A DNA stretch of 64,000 nucleotides from Cherax quadricarinatus (GCF_038502225.1 NC_091374.1:7971151-8035150); one strand, 5' to 3'. Positions 12,618 to 25,186 are shown, numbered from the stretch's first letter. A program made the numbers and translations. Notes: generated by a model not told the origin, from the sequence alone.

Positions 12618-15600
12618 TATAGTGTAGTGTGACGGGGGTTAACACTAGGTAATAAGTGTAGTGTGACGGAGGTTAACACCGGGTAACTAGTGTGACGGAG
12701 GTTAACACCGGGTAACAAATGTAGTGTGACGGAGGTTAACACCGGGTAACTAGTGTGACGGAGGTTAACACCGGGTAACTAGTGTGACGGAGGTTAACAC
12801 CGGGTAACAAATGTAGCGTGACGGAGGTTAACACCAGGTAACAAGTGTAGTGTGACGGAGGTTAACACCGGGTAACAAGTGTAGTGTGACGGAGGTTAAC
12901 ACCAGGTAACTAGTGTGACGGATGTTAACACCGGGTAAAAAGTGTAGTGACGGAGGTTAACACCGGGTAACAAGTGTAGTGTGACGGAGGTTAACACCAG
13001 GTAACAAGTGTAGTGTGACGGAGGTTAACACCAAGTAACAAGTGTAGTGTGATGGAGGTTAACACCAGGTAACAAGTGTAGTGTGACGGAGGTTAACACC
13101 AAGTAACAAGTGTAGTGTGACGGAGGTTAACACCAGGTAACAAGTGTAGTGTGACGGAGGTTAACACCAAGTAACAAGTGTAGTGTGACGGAGGTTAACA
13201 CCAGGTAACAAGTGTAGTGTGACGGAGGTTAACACCAAGTAACAAGTGTAGTGTGACGGAGGTTAACACCAGGTAACAGGTGAAGTGTGACGGAGGTTAA
13301 CACAAAGTAACAAGTGTAGTGTGACGGAGGTTAACACCAAGTAACAAGTGTAGTGTGACGGAGGTTAACACCAAGTAACAAGTGTAGTGTGACGGAGGTT
13401 AACACCAAGTAACAAGTGTAGTGTGACGGAGGTTAACACCAGGTAACAAGTGTAGTGTGACGGAGGTTAACACCAGGTAACTAGTGTGACAGAGGTTAAC
13501 ACCAAGTAACAAGTGTAGTGTGACGGAGGTTAACACCAGGTAACAAGTGTAGTGTGACGGAGGTTAACACCAAGTAACAAGTGTAGTGTGACGGAGGTTA
13601 ACACCAAGTAACAAGTGTAGTGTGACGGAGGTTAACACCAGGTAACAAGTGTAGTGTGACGGAGGTTAACACCAGGTAACTAGTGTGACAGAGGTTAACA
13701 CCAAGTAACAAGTGTAGTGTGACGGAGGTTAACACCAGGTAACAAGTGTAGTGTGACGGAGGTTAACATCAAGTAACAAGTGTAGTGTGACGGAGGTTAA
13801 CACCAAGTAACAAGTGTAGTGTGACGGAGGTTAACACCAGGTAACAAGTGTAGTGTGACGGAGGTTAACACCAAGTAACAAGAGTAGTGTGACGGAGGTT
13901 AACACCAGGTAACAAGTGTAGTGTGACGGAGGTTAACACCAAGTAACAAGTGTAGTGTGACGGAGGTTAACACCAGGTAACAGGTGTAGTGTGACGGAGG
14001 TTAACACCAAGTAACAAGTGTAGTGTGACGGAGGTTAACACCAAGTAACAAGTGTAGTGTGACGGAGGTTAACACCAAGTAACAAGTGTAGTGTGACGGA
14101 GGTTAACACCAAGTAACAAGCGTAGTGTGACGGAGGTTAACACCAGGTAACAAGTGTAGTGTGACGGAGGTTAACACCAGGTAACTAGTGTGACAGAGGT
14201 TAACACCAAGTAACAAGTGTAGTGTGACGGAGGTTAACACCAGGTAACAAGTGTAGTGTGACGGAGGTTAACACCAAGTAACAAGTGTAGTGTGACGGAG
14301 GTTAACACCAAGTAACAAGTGTAGTGTGACGGAGGTTAACACCAGGTAACAAGTGTAGTGTGACGGAGGTTAACACCAAGTAACAAGTGTAGTGTGACGG
14401 AGGTTAACACCAGGTAACAAGTGTAGTGTGACGGAGGTTAACACCAAGTAACAAGTGTAGTGTGACGGAGGTTAACACCAGGTAACAGGTGTAGTGTGAC
14501 GGAGGTTAACACCAAGTAACAAGTGTAGTGTGACGGAGGTTAACACCAAGTAACAAGTGTAGTGTGACGGAGGTTAACACCAAGTAACAAGTGTAGTGTG
14601 ACGGAGGTTAACACCAAGTAACAAGTGTAGTGTGACGGAGTTTAACACCAGGTAACAAGTGTAGTGTGACGGAGGTTAACACCAGGTAACTAGTGTGACA
14701 GAGGTTAACACCAAGTAACAAGTGTAGTGTGACGGAGGTTAACACCAGGTAACAAGTGTAGTGTGACGGAGGTTAACACCAAGTAACAAGTGTAGTGTGA
14801 CGGAGGCTAACACCAAGTAACAAGTGTAGTGTGACGGAGGTTAACACCAGGTAACAAGTGTAGTGTGACGGAGGTTAACACTAGGTAACTAGTGTGACAG
14901 AGGTTAACACCAAGTAACAAGTGGTGTGACGGAGGTTAACACCAGGTAACAAGTGTAGTGTGACGGAGGTTAACACCAGGTAACAAGTGTAGTGTGACGG
15001 AGGTTAACATCAAGTAACAAGTGTAGTGTGACGGAGGTTAACACCAAGTAACAAGTGTAGTGTGACGGAGGTTAACACCAAGTAACAAGTGTAGTGTGAC
15101 GGAGGTTAACACCAGGTAACAAGTGTAGTGTGACGGAGGTTAACACCAAGTAACAAGTGTAGTGTGACGGAGGTTAACACCAAGTAACAAGTGTAGTGTG
15201 ACGGAGGTTAACACCAGGTAACAAGTGTAGTGTGACGGAGGTTAACACCAAGTAACAAGTGTAGTGTGACGGAGGTTAACACCAAGTAACAAGTGTAGTG
15301 TGACGGAGGTTAACACCAGGTAACAAGTGTAGTGTGACGGAGGTTAACAGAGGGTAACAAGTGTAGTGTGACGGAGGTTAACACCAGGTAACAAGTGTAG
15401 TGTGACGGAGGTTAACACCAAGTAACAAGTGTAGTGTGACGGAGGTTAACACCAAGTAACAAGTGTAGTGTGACGGAGGTTAACACCAGTTAACAGGTGT
15501 AGTATGACGGAGGTTAACACCAAGTAACAAGTGTAGTGTGACGGAGGTTAAAACCAGGTAACAAGTGTACTGTGACGGAGGTTAACACCAAGTAACAAAT

Positions 15601-18600
15601 GTAGTGTGACGGAGGTTAACACCAAGTAACAAGTGTAGTGTGACGGAGGTTAAAACCAGGTAACAAGTGTACTGTGACGGAGGTTAACACCAAGTAACAA
15701 ATGTAGTGTGACGGAGGTTAACACCAAGTAACAAGTGTAGTGTGACGGAGGTTAACACCAGGTAACAAGTGTAGTGTGACGGAGGTTAACACCAAGTAAC
15801 AAGTGTAGTGTGACGGAGGTTAACACCAGGTAACAAGTGTAGTGTGACGGAGGTTAACACCAAGTAACAAGTGTAGTGTGACGGAGGTTAACACCAGGTA
15901 ACAAGTGTAGTGTGACGGAGGTTAACACCAAGTAACAAGTGTAGTGTGACGGAGGTTAACACCAGGTAACAAGTGTAGTGTGACGGAGGTTAACACCAAG
16001 TAACAAGTGTAGTGTGACGGAGGTTAACACCAGGTAACAGGTGTAGTGTGACGGAGGTTAACACCAAGTAACAAGTGTAGTGTGACGGAGGTTAACACCA
16101 AGTAACAAGTGTAGTGTGACGGAGGTTAACACCAAGTAACAAGTGTAGTGTGACGGAGGTTAACACCAAGTAACAAGTGTAGTGTGACGGAGGTTAACAC
16201 CAGGTAACAAGTGTAGTGTGACGGAGGTTAACACCAGGTAACTAGTGTGACAGAGGTTAACACCAAGTAACAAGTGTAGTGTGACGGAGGTTAACACCAG
16301 GTAACAAGTGTAGTGTGACGGAGGTTAACACCAAGTAACAAGTGTAGTGTGACGGAGGTTAACACCAGGTAACAAGTGTAGTGTGACGGAGGTTAACACC
16401 AAGTAACAAGTGTAGTGTGACGGAGGTTAACACCAGGTAACAAGTGTAGTGTGACGGAGGTTAACACCAAGTAACAAGTGTGGTGTGACGGAGGTTAACA
16501 CCAGGTAACAGGTGTAGTGTGACGGAGGTTAACACCAAGTAACAAGTGTAGTGTGACGGAGGTTAACACCAAGTAACAAGTGTAGTGTGACGGAGGTTAA
16601 CACCAAGTAACAAGTGTAGTGTGACGGAGGTTAACACCACGTAACAAGTGTAGTGTGACGGAGGTTAACACCAGGTAACAAGTGTAGTGTGACGGAGGTT
16701 AACACCAGGTAACAAGTGTAGTGTGACGGAGGTTAACATCAAGTAACAAGTGTAGTGTGACGGAGGTTAACACCAAGTAACAAGTGCAGTGTGACGGAGG
16801 TTAACACCAAGTAACAAGTGTAGTGTGACGGAGGTTAACACCAGGTAACAAGTGTAGTGTGACGGAGGTTAACACCAAGTAACAAGTGTAGTGTGACGGA
16901 GGTTAACACCAAGTAACAAGTGTAGTGTGACGGAGGTTAACACCAGGTAACAAGTGTAGTGTGACGGAGGTTAACACCAGGTAACTAGTGTGACGGAGGT
17001 TAACACCAAGTAACAAGTGTAGTGTGACGGAGGTTAACACCAGGTAACAAGTGTAGTGTGACGGAGGTTAACACCAAATAACAAGTGTAGTGTGACGGAG
17101 GTTAACACCAAGTAACAAGTGTAGTGTGACGGAGGTTAACACCAGGTAACAAGTGTAGTGTGACGGAGGTTAACACCAGGTAACTAGTGTGACGGAGGTT
17201 AACACCAAGTAACAAGTGTAGTGTGACGGAGGTTAACACCAGGTAACAAGTGTAGTGTGACGGAGGTTAACACCAAATAACAAGTGTAGTGTGAAGGAGG
17301 TTAACACCAAGTAACAAGTGTAGTGTGACGGAGGTTAACACCAAGTAACAAGTGTAGTGTGACGGAGGTTAACACCAGGTAACAAGTGTAGTGTGACGGA
17401 GGTTAACACCAAGTAACAAGTGTAGTGTGACGGAGGTTAACACCAAGTAACAAGTGTATTGTGACGGAGGTTAACACCAGGTAACAAGTGTAGTGTGACG
17501 GAGGTTAACACCAAGTAACAAGTGTAGTGTGACGGAGGTTAACACCAGCTAACAAGTGTAGTGTGACGGAGGTTAACACCAAGTAACAAGTGTAGTGTGA
17601 CGGAGGTTAACACCAAGTAACAAGTGTAGTGTGACGGAGGTTAACACCAGTTAACAGGTGTAGTGTGACGGAGGTTAACACCAAGTAACAAGTGTAGTGT
17701 GACGGAGGTTAAAACCAGGTAACAAGTGTACTGTGACGGAGGTTAACACCAAGTAACAAATGTAGTGTGACGGAGGTTAACACCAGGTAACAAGTGTAGT
17801 GTGACGGAGGTTAACACCAGGTAACAAGTGTACTGTGACGGAGGTTAACACCAAGTAACAAATGTAGTGTGACGGAGGTTAACACCAAGTAACAAGTGTA
17901 GTGTGACGGAGGTTAACACCAAGTAACAAGTGTAGTGTGACGGAGGTTAACACCAAGTAACAAGTGTAGTGTGACGGAGGTTAACACCAAGTAACAAGTG
18001 TAGTGTGACGGAGGTTAACACCAAGTAACAAGTGTAGTGTGACGGAGGTTAACACCAGGTAACAAGTGTAGTGTGATGGAGGTTAACACCAAGTAACAAG
18101 TGTAGTGTGACGGAGGTTAACACCAGGTAACAAGTGTACTGTGACGGAGGTTAACACCAAGTAACAAATGTAGTGTGACGGAGGTTAACACCAAGTAACA
18201 AGTGTAGTGTGTCGGAGGTTAACACCAGGTAACAAGTGTAGTGTGACGGAGGTTAACACCAAGTAACAAATGTAGTGTGACGGAGGTTAACACCAAGTAA
18301 CAAGTGTAGTGTGACGGAGGTTAACACCAGGTAACAAGTGTAGTGTGACGGAGGTTAACACCAGGTAACAAGTGTAGTGTGACGGAGGATAACACCAGGT
18401 AACAAGTGTAGTGTGACGGAGGTTAACACCAAGTAACAAGTGTTGTGTGACGGAGGTTAACACCAGGTAACAAGTGTAGTGTGACGGAGGTTAACACCAA
18501 GTAACAAGTGTAGTGTGACGGAGGTTAACACCAAGTATCAAGTGTAGTGTGACGGAGGTTAACACCAGGTAACTAGTGTGACGGAGGTTAACACCAAGTA

Positions 18601-19770
18601 ACAAGTGTAGTGTGACGGAGGTTAACACCAGGTAACAAGTGTAGTGTGACGGAGGTTAACACCAGGTAACAAGTGTAGTGTGACGGAGGTTAACACCAAG
18701 TAACAAGTGTTGTGTGACGGAGGTTAACACCAGGTAACAAGTGTAGTGTGACGGAGGTTAACACCAAGTAACAAGTGTAGTGTGACGGAGGTTAACACCA
18801 AGTAACAAGTGTAGTGTGACGGAGGTTAACACCAGGTAACAAGTGTAGTGTGACGGAGGTTAACACCAAGTAACAAGTGTAGTGTGACGGAGGTTAACAC
18901 CAAGTAACAAGTGTAGTGTGACGGAGGTTAACACCAGGTAACAAGTGTAGTGTGACGGAGGTTAACACCAAGTAACAAGTGTAGTGTGACGGAGGTTAAT
19001 ACCAAGTAACAAGTGTAGTGTGACGGAGGTTAACACCAGGTAACAATTGTAGTGTGACGGAGGTTAACACCAGGTAACAAGTGTAGTGTGACGGAGGTTA
19101 ACGCCAGGTAACAAGTGTAGTGTGACGGAGGTCAACACCAAGTAACAAGTGTAGTGTGACGGAGGTTAACACCAAGTAACAAGTGTAGTGTGACGGAGGT
19201 TAATACCAAGTAACAAGTGTAGTGTGACGGAGGTTAACACCAGGTAACAATTGTAGTGTGACGGAGGTTAACACCAGGTAACAAGTGTAGTGTGACGGAG
19301 GTTAACACCAAGTAACAAGTGTAGTGTGACGGAGGTTAACACCAGGTAACAAGTGTAGTGTGACGGAGGTTAATACCAAGTAACAAGTGTAGTGTGACGG
19401 AGGTTAACACCAGGTAACAATTGTAGTGTGACGGAGGTTAACACCAGGTAACAAGTGTAGTGTGACGGAGGTTAACGCCAGGTAACAAGTGTAGTGTGAC
19501 GGAGGTCAACACCAAGTAACAAGTGTAGTGTGACGGAGGTTAACACCAAGTAACAAGTGTAGTGTGACGGAGGTTAATACCAAGTAACAAGTGTAGTGTG
19601 ACGGAGGTTAACACCAGGTAACAATTGTAGTGTGACGGAGGTTAACACCAGGTAACAAGTGTAGTGTGACGGAGGTTAACACCAGGTAACAGGTGTAGTG
19701 TGACGGAGGTTAACACCAGGTAACAAGTGTAGTGTGACGGAGGTTAACACCAGGTAACAGGTGTAGTATA
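12618..19770. repeat. 34-bp satellite array, about 210 units
   Basis: Head-to-tail array of a 34-bp unit centred on GTGTGACGGAGGTTAACACC, followed by AAGTAACAAGTGTA or AGGTAACAAGTGTA. Two main unit types differ by A/G at one position (CCAAGTAAC and CCAGGTAAC). A 29-bp variant that lacks 5 bp (GTAACTAGTGTGAC) is interspersed. The left edge (12.62-12.95 kb) is enriched in GGGTAAC variants and 29-bp units; the right edge (18.99-19.77 kb) has TTAATACC and AACAATTG variants. Every unit contains GTTAAC. No open frame runs through it. Confidence 0.97.
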
Positions 19771-19912
19771 AGAGTAAGCCAGATATCAAGGCAACAACTC
19801 GTCCCCACAATCTGCCTGGAGTGTAAGTGTTGATATGTGCAACTAACATTCACTGCTGCAGACACTGACTTCAACCCGCCGAATCAAACACCTTTTTACA
19901 CGTGGATGATTC

Positions 19913-20331
19913 TTTAATAATAATAAATTTATTTTGACATGATACATGGTTGTACAAAGAACATAAGAAAGGAGGAACACTGCAGCAGGCCTGTTGGCCC
20001 ATACTAGGCAGGTCCTTTACAATTCATCCCACTAACAAAACATTTGCCCAACCCAACCCTCAACGCCACCCAAGAAATAAGCTCCGATGTGCAAGTCTCA
20101 TTCAAATCCAACCCCTCCCACCCACTCACTTTTCCAACCCAAATTCTAAACTACCCAAAGTTCCAGCCTCAATAACCCAACTAGGTAGATTGTTCCACTC
20201 ATCAACTACCCTATTTCCAAACCAATACTTTCCTACGTCCTTTCCAAATCCAAACTCATCCAATTTAAATCCATTACTGCGGGTCCCTCCCCCCGGAGAG
20301 ATATCCCCAAGACCTCATCAATATCCCCCCT
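19913..20331 (-). mobile_element. CR1-like LINE 3' end (minus strand)
   Basis: Minus-strand reading gives RT C-terminal sequence: GNRVVDEWNNLPSWVIEAGT then LGSLEFGLEK, after which the 3' UTR ends in a TTATTATTATT tail at 19913-19930. It contains the module GGAGGAACACTGCAGCAGGC at about 19971-19990, also found at 41.1 and 41.5 kb. A fold-back element is inserted at 20332, and the LINE continues beyond it at 20817-20880 (reading GIDRGDIDEV across the junction). Confidence 0.75.
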
Positions 20332-20453
20332 GAACATTAAAATGGTATAAAATACCGACAGGTTGTTAGGTAAGACACATGTGCAACAGTTAGGTATCTT
20401 TATTACGAAACGTTTCGCCTACACAGTAGGCTTCTTCAGTCGAGTACAGAAAA

Positions 20454-20645
20454 TTTGGTAGAATTACCGACAATATGTAAAGTAAAAGGACACAAGTGCA
20501 ACTAATGTGACATTTATTGTAGCAACGTTTCGCTCTCCAGGAGCTTTATCAAGCCATTACGTAATGGCTTGATAAAGCTCCTGGAGAGCGAAACGTTGCT
20601 ACAATAAATGTCACATTAGTTGCACTTGTGTCCTTTTACTTTACA
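20454..20645. mobile_element. Fold-back element B1 nested in A1
   Basis: Flanked by a 13-bp duplication CGAGTACAGAAAA (20441-20453 and 20646-20658). Apart from a left-only end (TTTGGTAGAATTACCGACAA) it is a near-perfect palindrome centred at about 20560 (CCATTACGTAATGG), arms about 80 nt. Each arm carries TTGATAA, GCTC-CTGGA-GAGC and GAAACG. No coding capacity. Confidence 0.85.
20569..20593 (+). ncRNA. Hammerhead-like hairpin in B1
   Basis: TTGATAA 20569-20575, stem GCTC/GAGC (20577-20580 with 20586-20589), GAAA 20590-20593. The mirror copy lies in the left arm on the minus strand (about 20527-20551). Confidence 0.35.
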
Positions 20646-20885
20646 CGAGTACAGAAAAGTTGATAGAAGCAGAAGAGACTTGAAGACGATGTAATCAGTC
20701 CATCACCCTTAAAGTTTTGAGGTGGTCAGTCCCTCAGTCTGGAGAAGAGCATTGTTCCATAGTCTGAAACAATACCTAACTGTTGCATATGTGTCTTACC
20801 TAACAATATCCCCCCTATCAATACCTATCTTCCACCTACACACCTCGACCAAAGGAATATATTAGTTGGGTGCAGGTGACAAAAG

Positions 20886-20920
20886 CCTCTTTGTATGCAA
20901 AGCATTTCGGGCTAACTTTC
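20886..20920 (-). repeat. SINE tail fragment
   Basis: GCAAAGCATTTCGGGCTAA resembles the tail GCAGAGCATTTCGGGCAAA of the tRNA-derived SINEs at 42.4 and 62.1 kb. Only a fragment; rest not recognised. Confidence 0.45.
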
Positions 20921-21139
20921 ACTTATCTGTTTCTGCGTGATTATTAACAGAAAGAATGGGCTATAAATTTATGTGTGTCAATAGTAACTTAGGTTACGTA
21001 TTGACACAAGTAAAAGTTATGACGTCAGGAGGGAGGAGGAGCTAAGGGATGACGATTGGGATTTTCTGAGTATATTGTGAAGCCTTGAGTCGCTGCAGCT
21101 TCCAGGCGCTAACTTGCCTGTTTTTCTCTCCAGCATCCC

Positions 21140-21640
21140 TTATAAGATTCCTCTCATGTACGTTCATCCTGATCTATCCCTTCATGTGTACATGCATCCT
21201 TAGATATCCCTCCCTCATATGTATGTGCATTCTGATCAGACAGGGGGATAGAACCCTGTCTGTTTTCAAGAAGGCACTGGACAGGCACCTAAAGTCAGTA
21301 CTTGATCAGCAGGGCTGTGGTTAGTACATAGGTTTACGTGAGGCCAGCAGTAACAGCCTGGTTGATCAGACCCTAATCCACCATGAGGCCTGGTCTCAGA
21401 CCGGACCGCGGGGGCGTTGACCCCCGAAACCCTCTCCAGGTATCTCTTCCTCATATGTACGTGCATTCTGAGATATCCATTCTTCTCATATATGTATCCT
21501 GATCTGTCCTCTCCAGCCCCCCTTGCTCTAACAGGTACGTACATCCTAATTTATCCCATCCTCTCTCATGTACATACATCCTGATCTATTCCTTCCCCTC
21601 ACATGAGCATGCATCCTGACCTATTCCCATGCACTCTGCC
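21140..21640 (+). repeat. Degenerate about 30-bp tandem repeat split by a LINE tail
   Basis: Repeated CTCATGTACGTGCATCCTGA-like units followed by TCTATCCCTTCC, on both sides of 21240-21447. The interval 21240-21447 is the C-terminal codons and tail of an L-A-related LINE (FKKALDRHLKSV, then DQQGCG; tail AACAGCCTGGTTGATCAG to ACCCTCTCCAGGTA), so a truncated LINE 3' end sits in the tandem repeat. Confidence 0.65.
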
Positions 21641-23270
21641 CCAGGGCCAGACTCATGGAACTCTGTGTTCATCAAGAACTGCAAGAAGCCCCTATCACGA
21701 GCCTTTTCCATCCTATGGAGAGGGAGCATGGACACGGGGGTCGTCCCTCAGTTACTAAAAACAACAGACATAGCCCCACTCCACAAAGGGGGCAGTAAAG
21801 CAACAGCAAAGAACTACAGACCAATAGCACTAACATCCCATATCATAAAAATCTTTGAAAGGGTCCTAAGAAGCAAGATCACCACCCATCTAGAAACCCA
21901 TCAGTTACACAACCCAGAGCAACATGGGTTTAGAACAGGTCGCTCCTGTCTGTCTCAACTACTGGATCACTACGACAAGGTCCTAAATGCACTAGAAGAC
22001 AAAAAGAATGCAGATGTAATATATACAGACTTTGCAAAAGCCTTCGACAAGTGTGACCATGGCGTAATAGCGCACAAAATGCGCGCTAAAGGAATAACAG
22101 GAAAAGTCGGTCGATGGATCTATAATTTCCTCACTAACAGAACACAGAGAGTAGTCGTCAACAGAGTAAAGTCCGAGGCAGCTACGGTGAAAAGCTCTGT
22201 TCCACAAGGCACAGTACTAGCTCCCATCTTGTTCCTCATCCTCATATCCGACATAGACAAGGATGTCAGCCACAGCACCGTGTCTTCCTTTGCAGATGAC
22301 ACCCGAATCTGCATGACAGTGTCTTCCATTGCAGACACTGCAAGGCTCCAGGCGGACATCAACCAAATCTTTCAGTGGGCTGCAGAAAACAATATGAAGT
22401 TCAACGATGAGAAATTTCAATTACTCAGATATGGTAAACATGAGGAAATTAAATCTTCATCAGAGTACAAAACAAATTCTGGCCACAAAATAGAGCGAAA
22501 CACCAACGTCAAAGACCTGGGAGTGATTATGTCGGAGGATCTCACCTTCAAGGACCATAACATTGTATCAATCGCATCTGCTAGAAAAATGACAGGATGG
22601 ATAATGAGAACCTTCAAAACTAGGGAGGCCAAGCCCATGATGACACTCTTCAGGTCACTTGTTCTATCTAGGCTGGAATATTGCTGCACTCTAACAGCAC
22701 CTTTCAAGGCAGGTGAAATTGCCGACCTAGAAAATGTACAGAGAACTTTCACGGCGCGCATAACGGAGATAAAACACCTCAATTACTGGGAGCGCTTGAG
22801 GTTTCTAAACCTGTATTCCCTGGAACGCAGGAGGGAGAGATACATGATTATATACACCTGGAAAATCCAAGAGGGACTAGTACCGAACTTGCACACGAAA
22901 ATCACTCACTACGAAAGCAAAAGACTTGGCAGACGATGCACCATCCCCCCAATGAAAAGCAGGGGTGTCACTAGCACGTTAAGAGACCATACAATAAGTG
23001 TCAGGGGCCCGAGACTGTTCAACTGCCTCCCAGCACACATAAGGGGGATTACCAACAGACCCCTGGCAGTCTTCAAGCTGGCACTGGACAAGCACCTAAA
23101 GTCAGTTCCTGATCAGCCGGGCTGTGGCTCGTACGTTGGTTTGCGTGCAGCCAGCAGCAACAGCCTGGTTGATCAGGCGCTGATCCACCAGGAGGCCTGG
23201 TCACAGACCGGGCCGCGGGGGCATTGACCCCAGAAACTCTCTCCAGGTAAACTCCAGGTACACCTGACTG
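21629..23270 (+). mobile_element. 5'-truncated LINE with intact RT frame (family L-A)
   Basis: One frame of 532 codons (21629-23227) begins exactly at the RT core: APGPDSWNSVF, TTDIAPLHKGGSK, NYRPIALTS, EQHGFRTGRSC, YTDFAKAFDKCDHG, SSVPQGTVLAPILF, SSFADDTRICMT (FADDT at 22289-22303), then KDLGVIMSEDLTF and a C-terminal region ending LALDKHLKSVPDQPGCG. The endonuclease is absent, so the ATG is not a native start. CR1-like by its blocks. The 3' UTR ends in CTCTCCAGGTA repeats. Other copies: 1-612 and 60820-61958 (both minus) and tail pieces at 21240, 40500, 40870 and 61950. Catalytic residues look intact, but the copy lacks its 5' half. Confidence 0.88.
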
Positions 23271-23587
23271 CACACATTAATAGTTGTATATCAACGGCAG
23301 AACTACACCTGAATATTGTTGCACACATGTACACGATTTTTTCTTATGTAGTATATTATATTTCTCGACTGTCGCTTCGTGAGGGTCACACCATTCCAAG
23401 AATGACCTGAAACCAGGTCTCTTATATCCCCAGTCAGCGCTTTATGACTCTGGTGGGTTTAGCGCTTAGTTTTGATAATAAAAATTATATTTCCAATAAT
23501 GACGACTAACTTTAGTTCCTTGTGGAACTTTCGAAGTGCAGTAATGGACTGTATTTCCCAAGGATGAAATATTCACATTAATAAGTG

Positions 23588-23650
23588 GTATAAACCCTGG
23601 TAATAAATACCGACAAGTTGGTTTAGAAAGACACGTGTCTTTCTAAACCA
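23588..23650. mobile_element. 63-bp minimal fold-back element D1
   Basis: A 13-bp duplication ACATTAATAAGTG (23575-23587 and 23651-23663) brackets 63 bp. It starts GTATAAACCCTGGTAATAAA then TACCGACAAG, and the rest is a perfect 32-bp palindrome (TGGTTTAGAAAGACAC then its complement). The same tail occurs at 39.1 kb and 41.3 kb. Confidence 0.8.
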
Positions 23651-24242
23651 ACATTAATAAGTGCACACATATTGATGTATTTTATGCAGCAAAAGTGGAA
23701 GCGTCAGTGTAAAGTTTCAAGGTTAAATTTCCCCAGGATTGGTGGCAGAACAAGTGGCCAGGAACATATAAGGAGCACCACGAGCGATGGCAGCTCAGTC
23801 ACTGCTGGATTACGGGTGAAGGAGGGTGTGTGTGTGTGTGTGTGTTGTGTGACACGCAGCTTTCACAAGAATAACCAGCTACAAGGTAACTTTTTAAACG
23901 AGTTTTCCTTAGATAAAAATAAATAAAAAAGATACTGGGAGGTAACTCATATCTGTGATGTTCTCACTGTCTCACTAAAGCATGATCATGGAAGTCACAA
24001 AAAACACGCACCTAGTTGTCAAGACACATCTTAACAACTGCTACAGTTGTGACTGGACAATAATGGTCCAGGAGAGAATGAAACATCATGAGTTTCTAGG
24101 TATGAGGATTATATAATTGTGACTTGTTACAGCCGCGACTTCAATAAAATAATAAAATTATTAATCATACGTTAATGTTGTTTCGCATTTTGCGTCATCC
24201 GAGTATTCTGAGGAAATTGCAACCTGAACAAGTTTTTAGGCA

Positions 24243-24640
24243 CATTATTATTATAATCAAAGGGGAAGCGCTAAACCCGTAGGATTATACAGCGCCTGGG
24301 GGGGATGTGGAAGGCATTCAGGCTTAATTCGGGAAACTGGAGCACAGATCTAATTCCCTAAATCAAGAGCCCCTCACCAACATCAAGGAACCTTCCCTGA
24401 GGGGTTTTTAGGCACAGCTAGGGAATGGGAAGAAATATATCGGCGTACAAGAACTTGAACGAGCACGTTCCCAGGATACACGAGATCCCCCTGAAGGGAG
24501 GTTCCTTGATGCTGGTGAGGGGTTCTTGATCCAAGGAAATGGACTTGTGCTCCAGTTCCTTGAATCGAGCCCAAATGCCTTCAGTTTCCCCCATCACCCC
24601 AGGCGCTGCATGAGCCCTATGAGTTTAGCGGTCCCCTATT
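24243..24640. repeat. Inverted pair of GCGCTAAACCC-type interspersed repeats
   Basis: Plus copy from 24243 (ATTATTATTATAATCAAAGG then GGAAGCGCTAAACCC, ending CAAGGAACCTTCCCTGAGGG) and minus copy to about 24640 with the complementary features (GGGAGGTTCCTTGATGCTGG). Further copies at 24.7, 37.6, 37.7, 38.0, 40.97, 42.7, 43.2 and 48.1 kb. A short interspersed repeat of unknown class. Confidence 0.6.
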
Positions 24641-25186
24641 AAATAGTAATTAATTTACATGGGTGTACTACAACTGTCAGCTGAAACTGACGGATTGTTA
24701 CTAATAATGATTATATTATTGGGGAAACACTAAGCCCTTAGGAGTCATACAGCTCATGATCAGTGGAGGGGGGTAGCTCTAATTCCTTGGACCAAGAGCC
24801 CTTTCACCGACTTTCAAGAACCTCCGTTGAAGGGTCAGGACTTCTGGAAACAAAGGTGATATAGTCTGCATGGGTACACCTGCCAGGAGGCATGTAACAG
24901 GACTCGAGTCAGTGACGTGCATCTCTAATTACCAACTTGTAGTAGCACTAACAGCTATTATTTTGTTCAGTCTTCACATTTAGTTTGTCATACAGCTTTA
25001 TAAAGTTTCCATTATTTTTGGTATACTCTTCCTCTTCTGGGAACTTATTCATTAGCCTACTATATGAGGTTATATCTGAAAATGAATACGGGTACAGTGG
25101 GGACATTCTAGAACTTGATTTTACTAAGTGGGGATTCCACACCTGCTTTGCAAGCTCGAGAATGGGTTGCATGTATGAGATGAATA

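Larger units (their letters stand above)
20332..20803. mobile_element. Fold-back element A1 (PLE-related), interrupted
   Basis: Inserted in the LINE above with a 13-bp target-site duplication CAATATCCCCCCT (20319-20331 and 20804-20816). The left arm is the inverted full tail, starting GAACATTAAAATGGTATAAA and containing TACCGACAGG and GTAAGACACATGTGC; the right arm ends GCATATGTGTCTTACCT, without the last about 30 nt of the tail. The left arm has the complement of ACTGAAGAAGCCTAC-TGT-GTAGGC-GAAACG. A second fold-back, B1, sits inside. Confidence 0.8.

Noticed and set aside
12618..19770. CRISPR-like array because of regular short repeats
   Set aside because: Units are contiguous with no unique spacers, and the genome is eukaryotic (introns, LINEs, SINEs).
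12618..19770. Telomeric repeat (GGTTA in each unit)
   Set aside because: The 34-bp unit has only one GGTTA and no TTAGG runs; the match is by chance.
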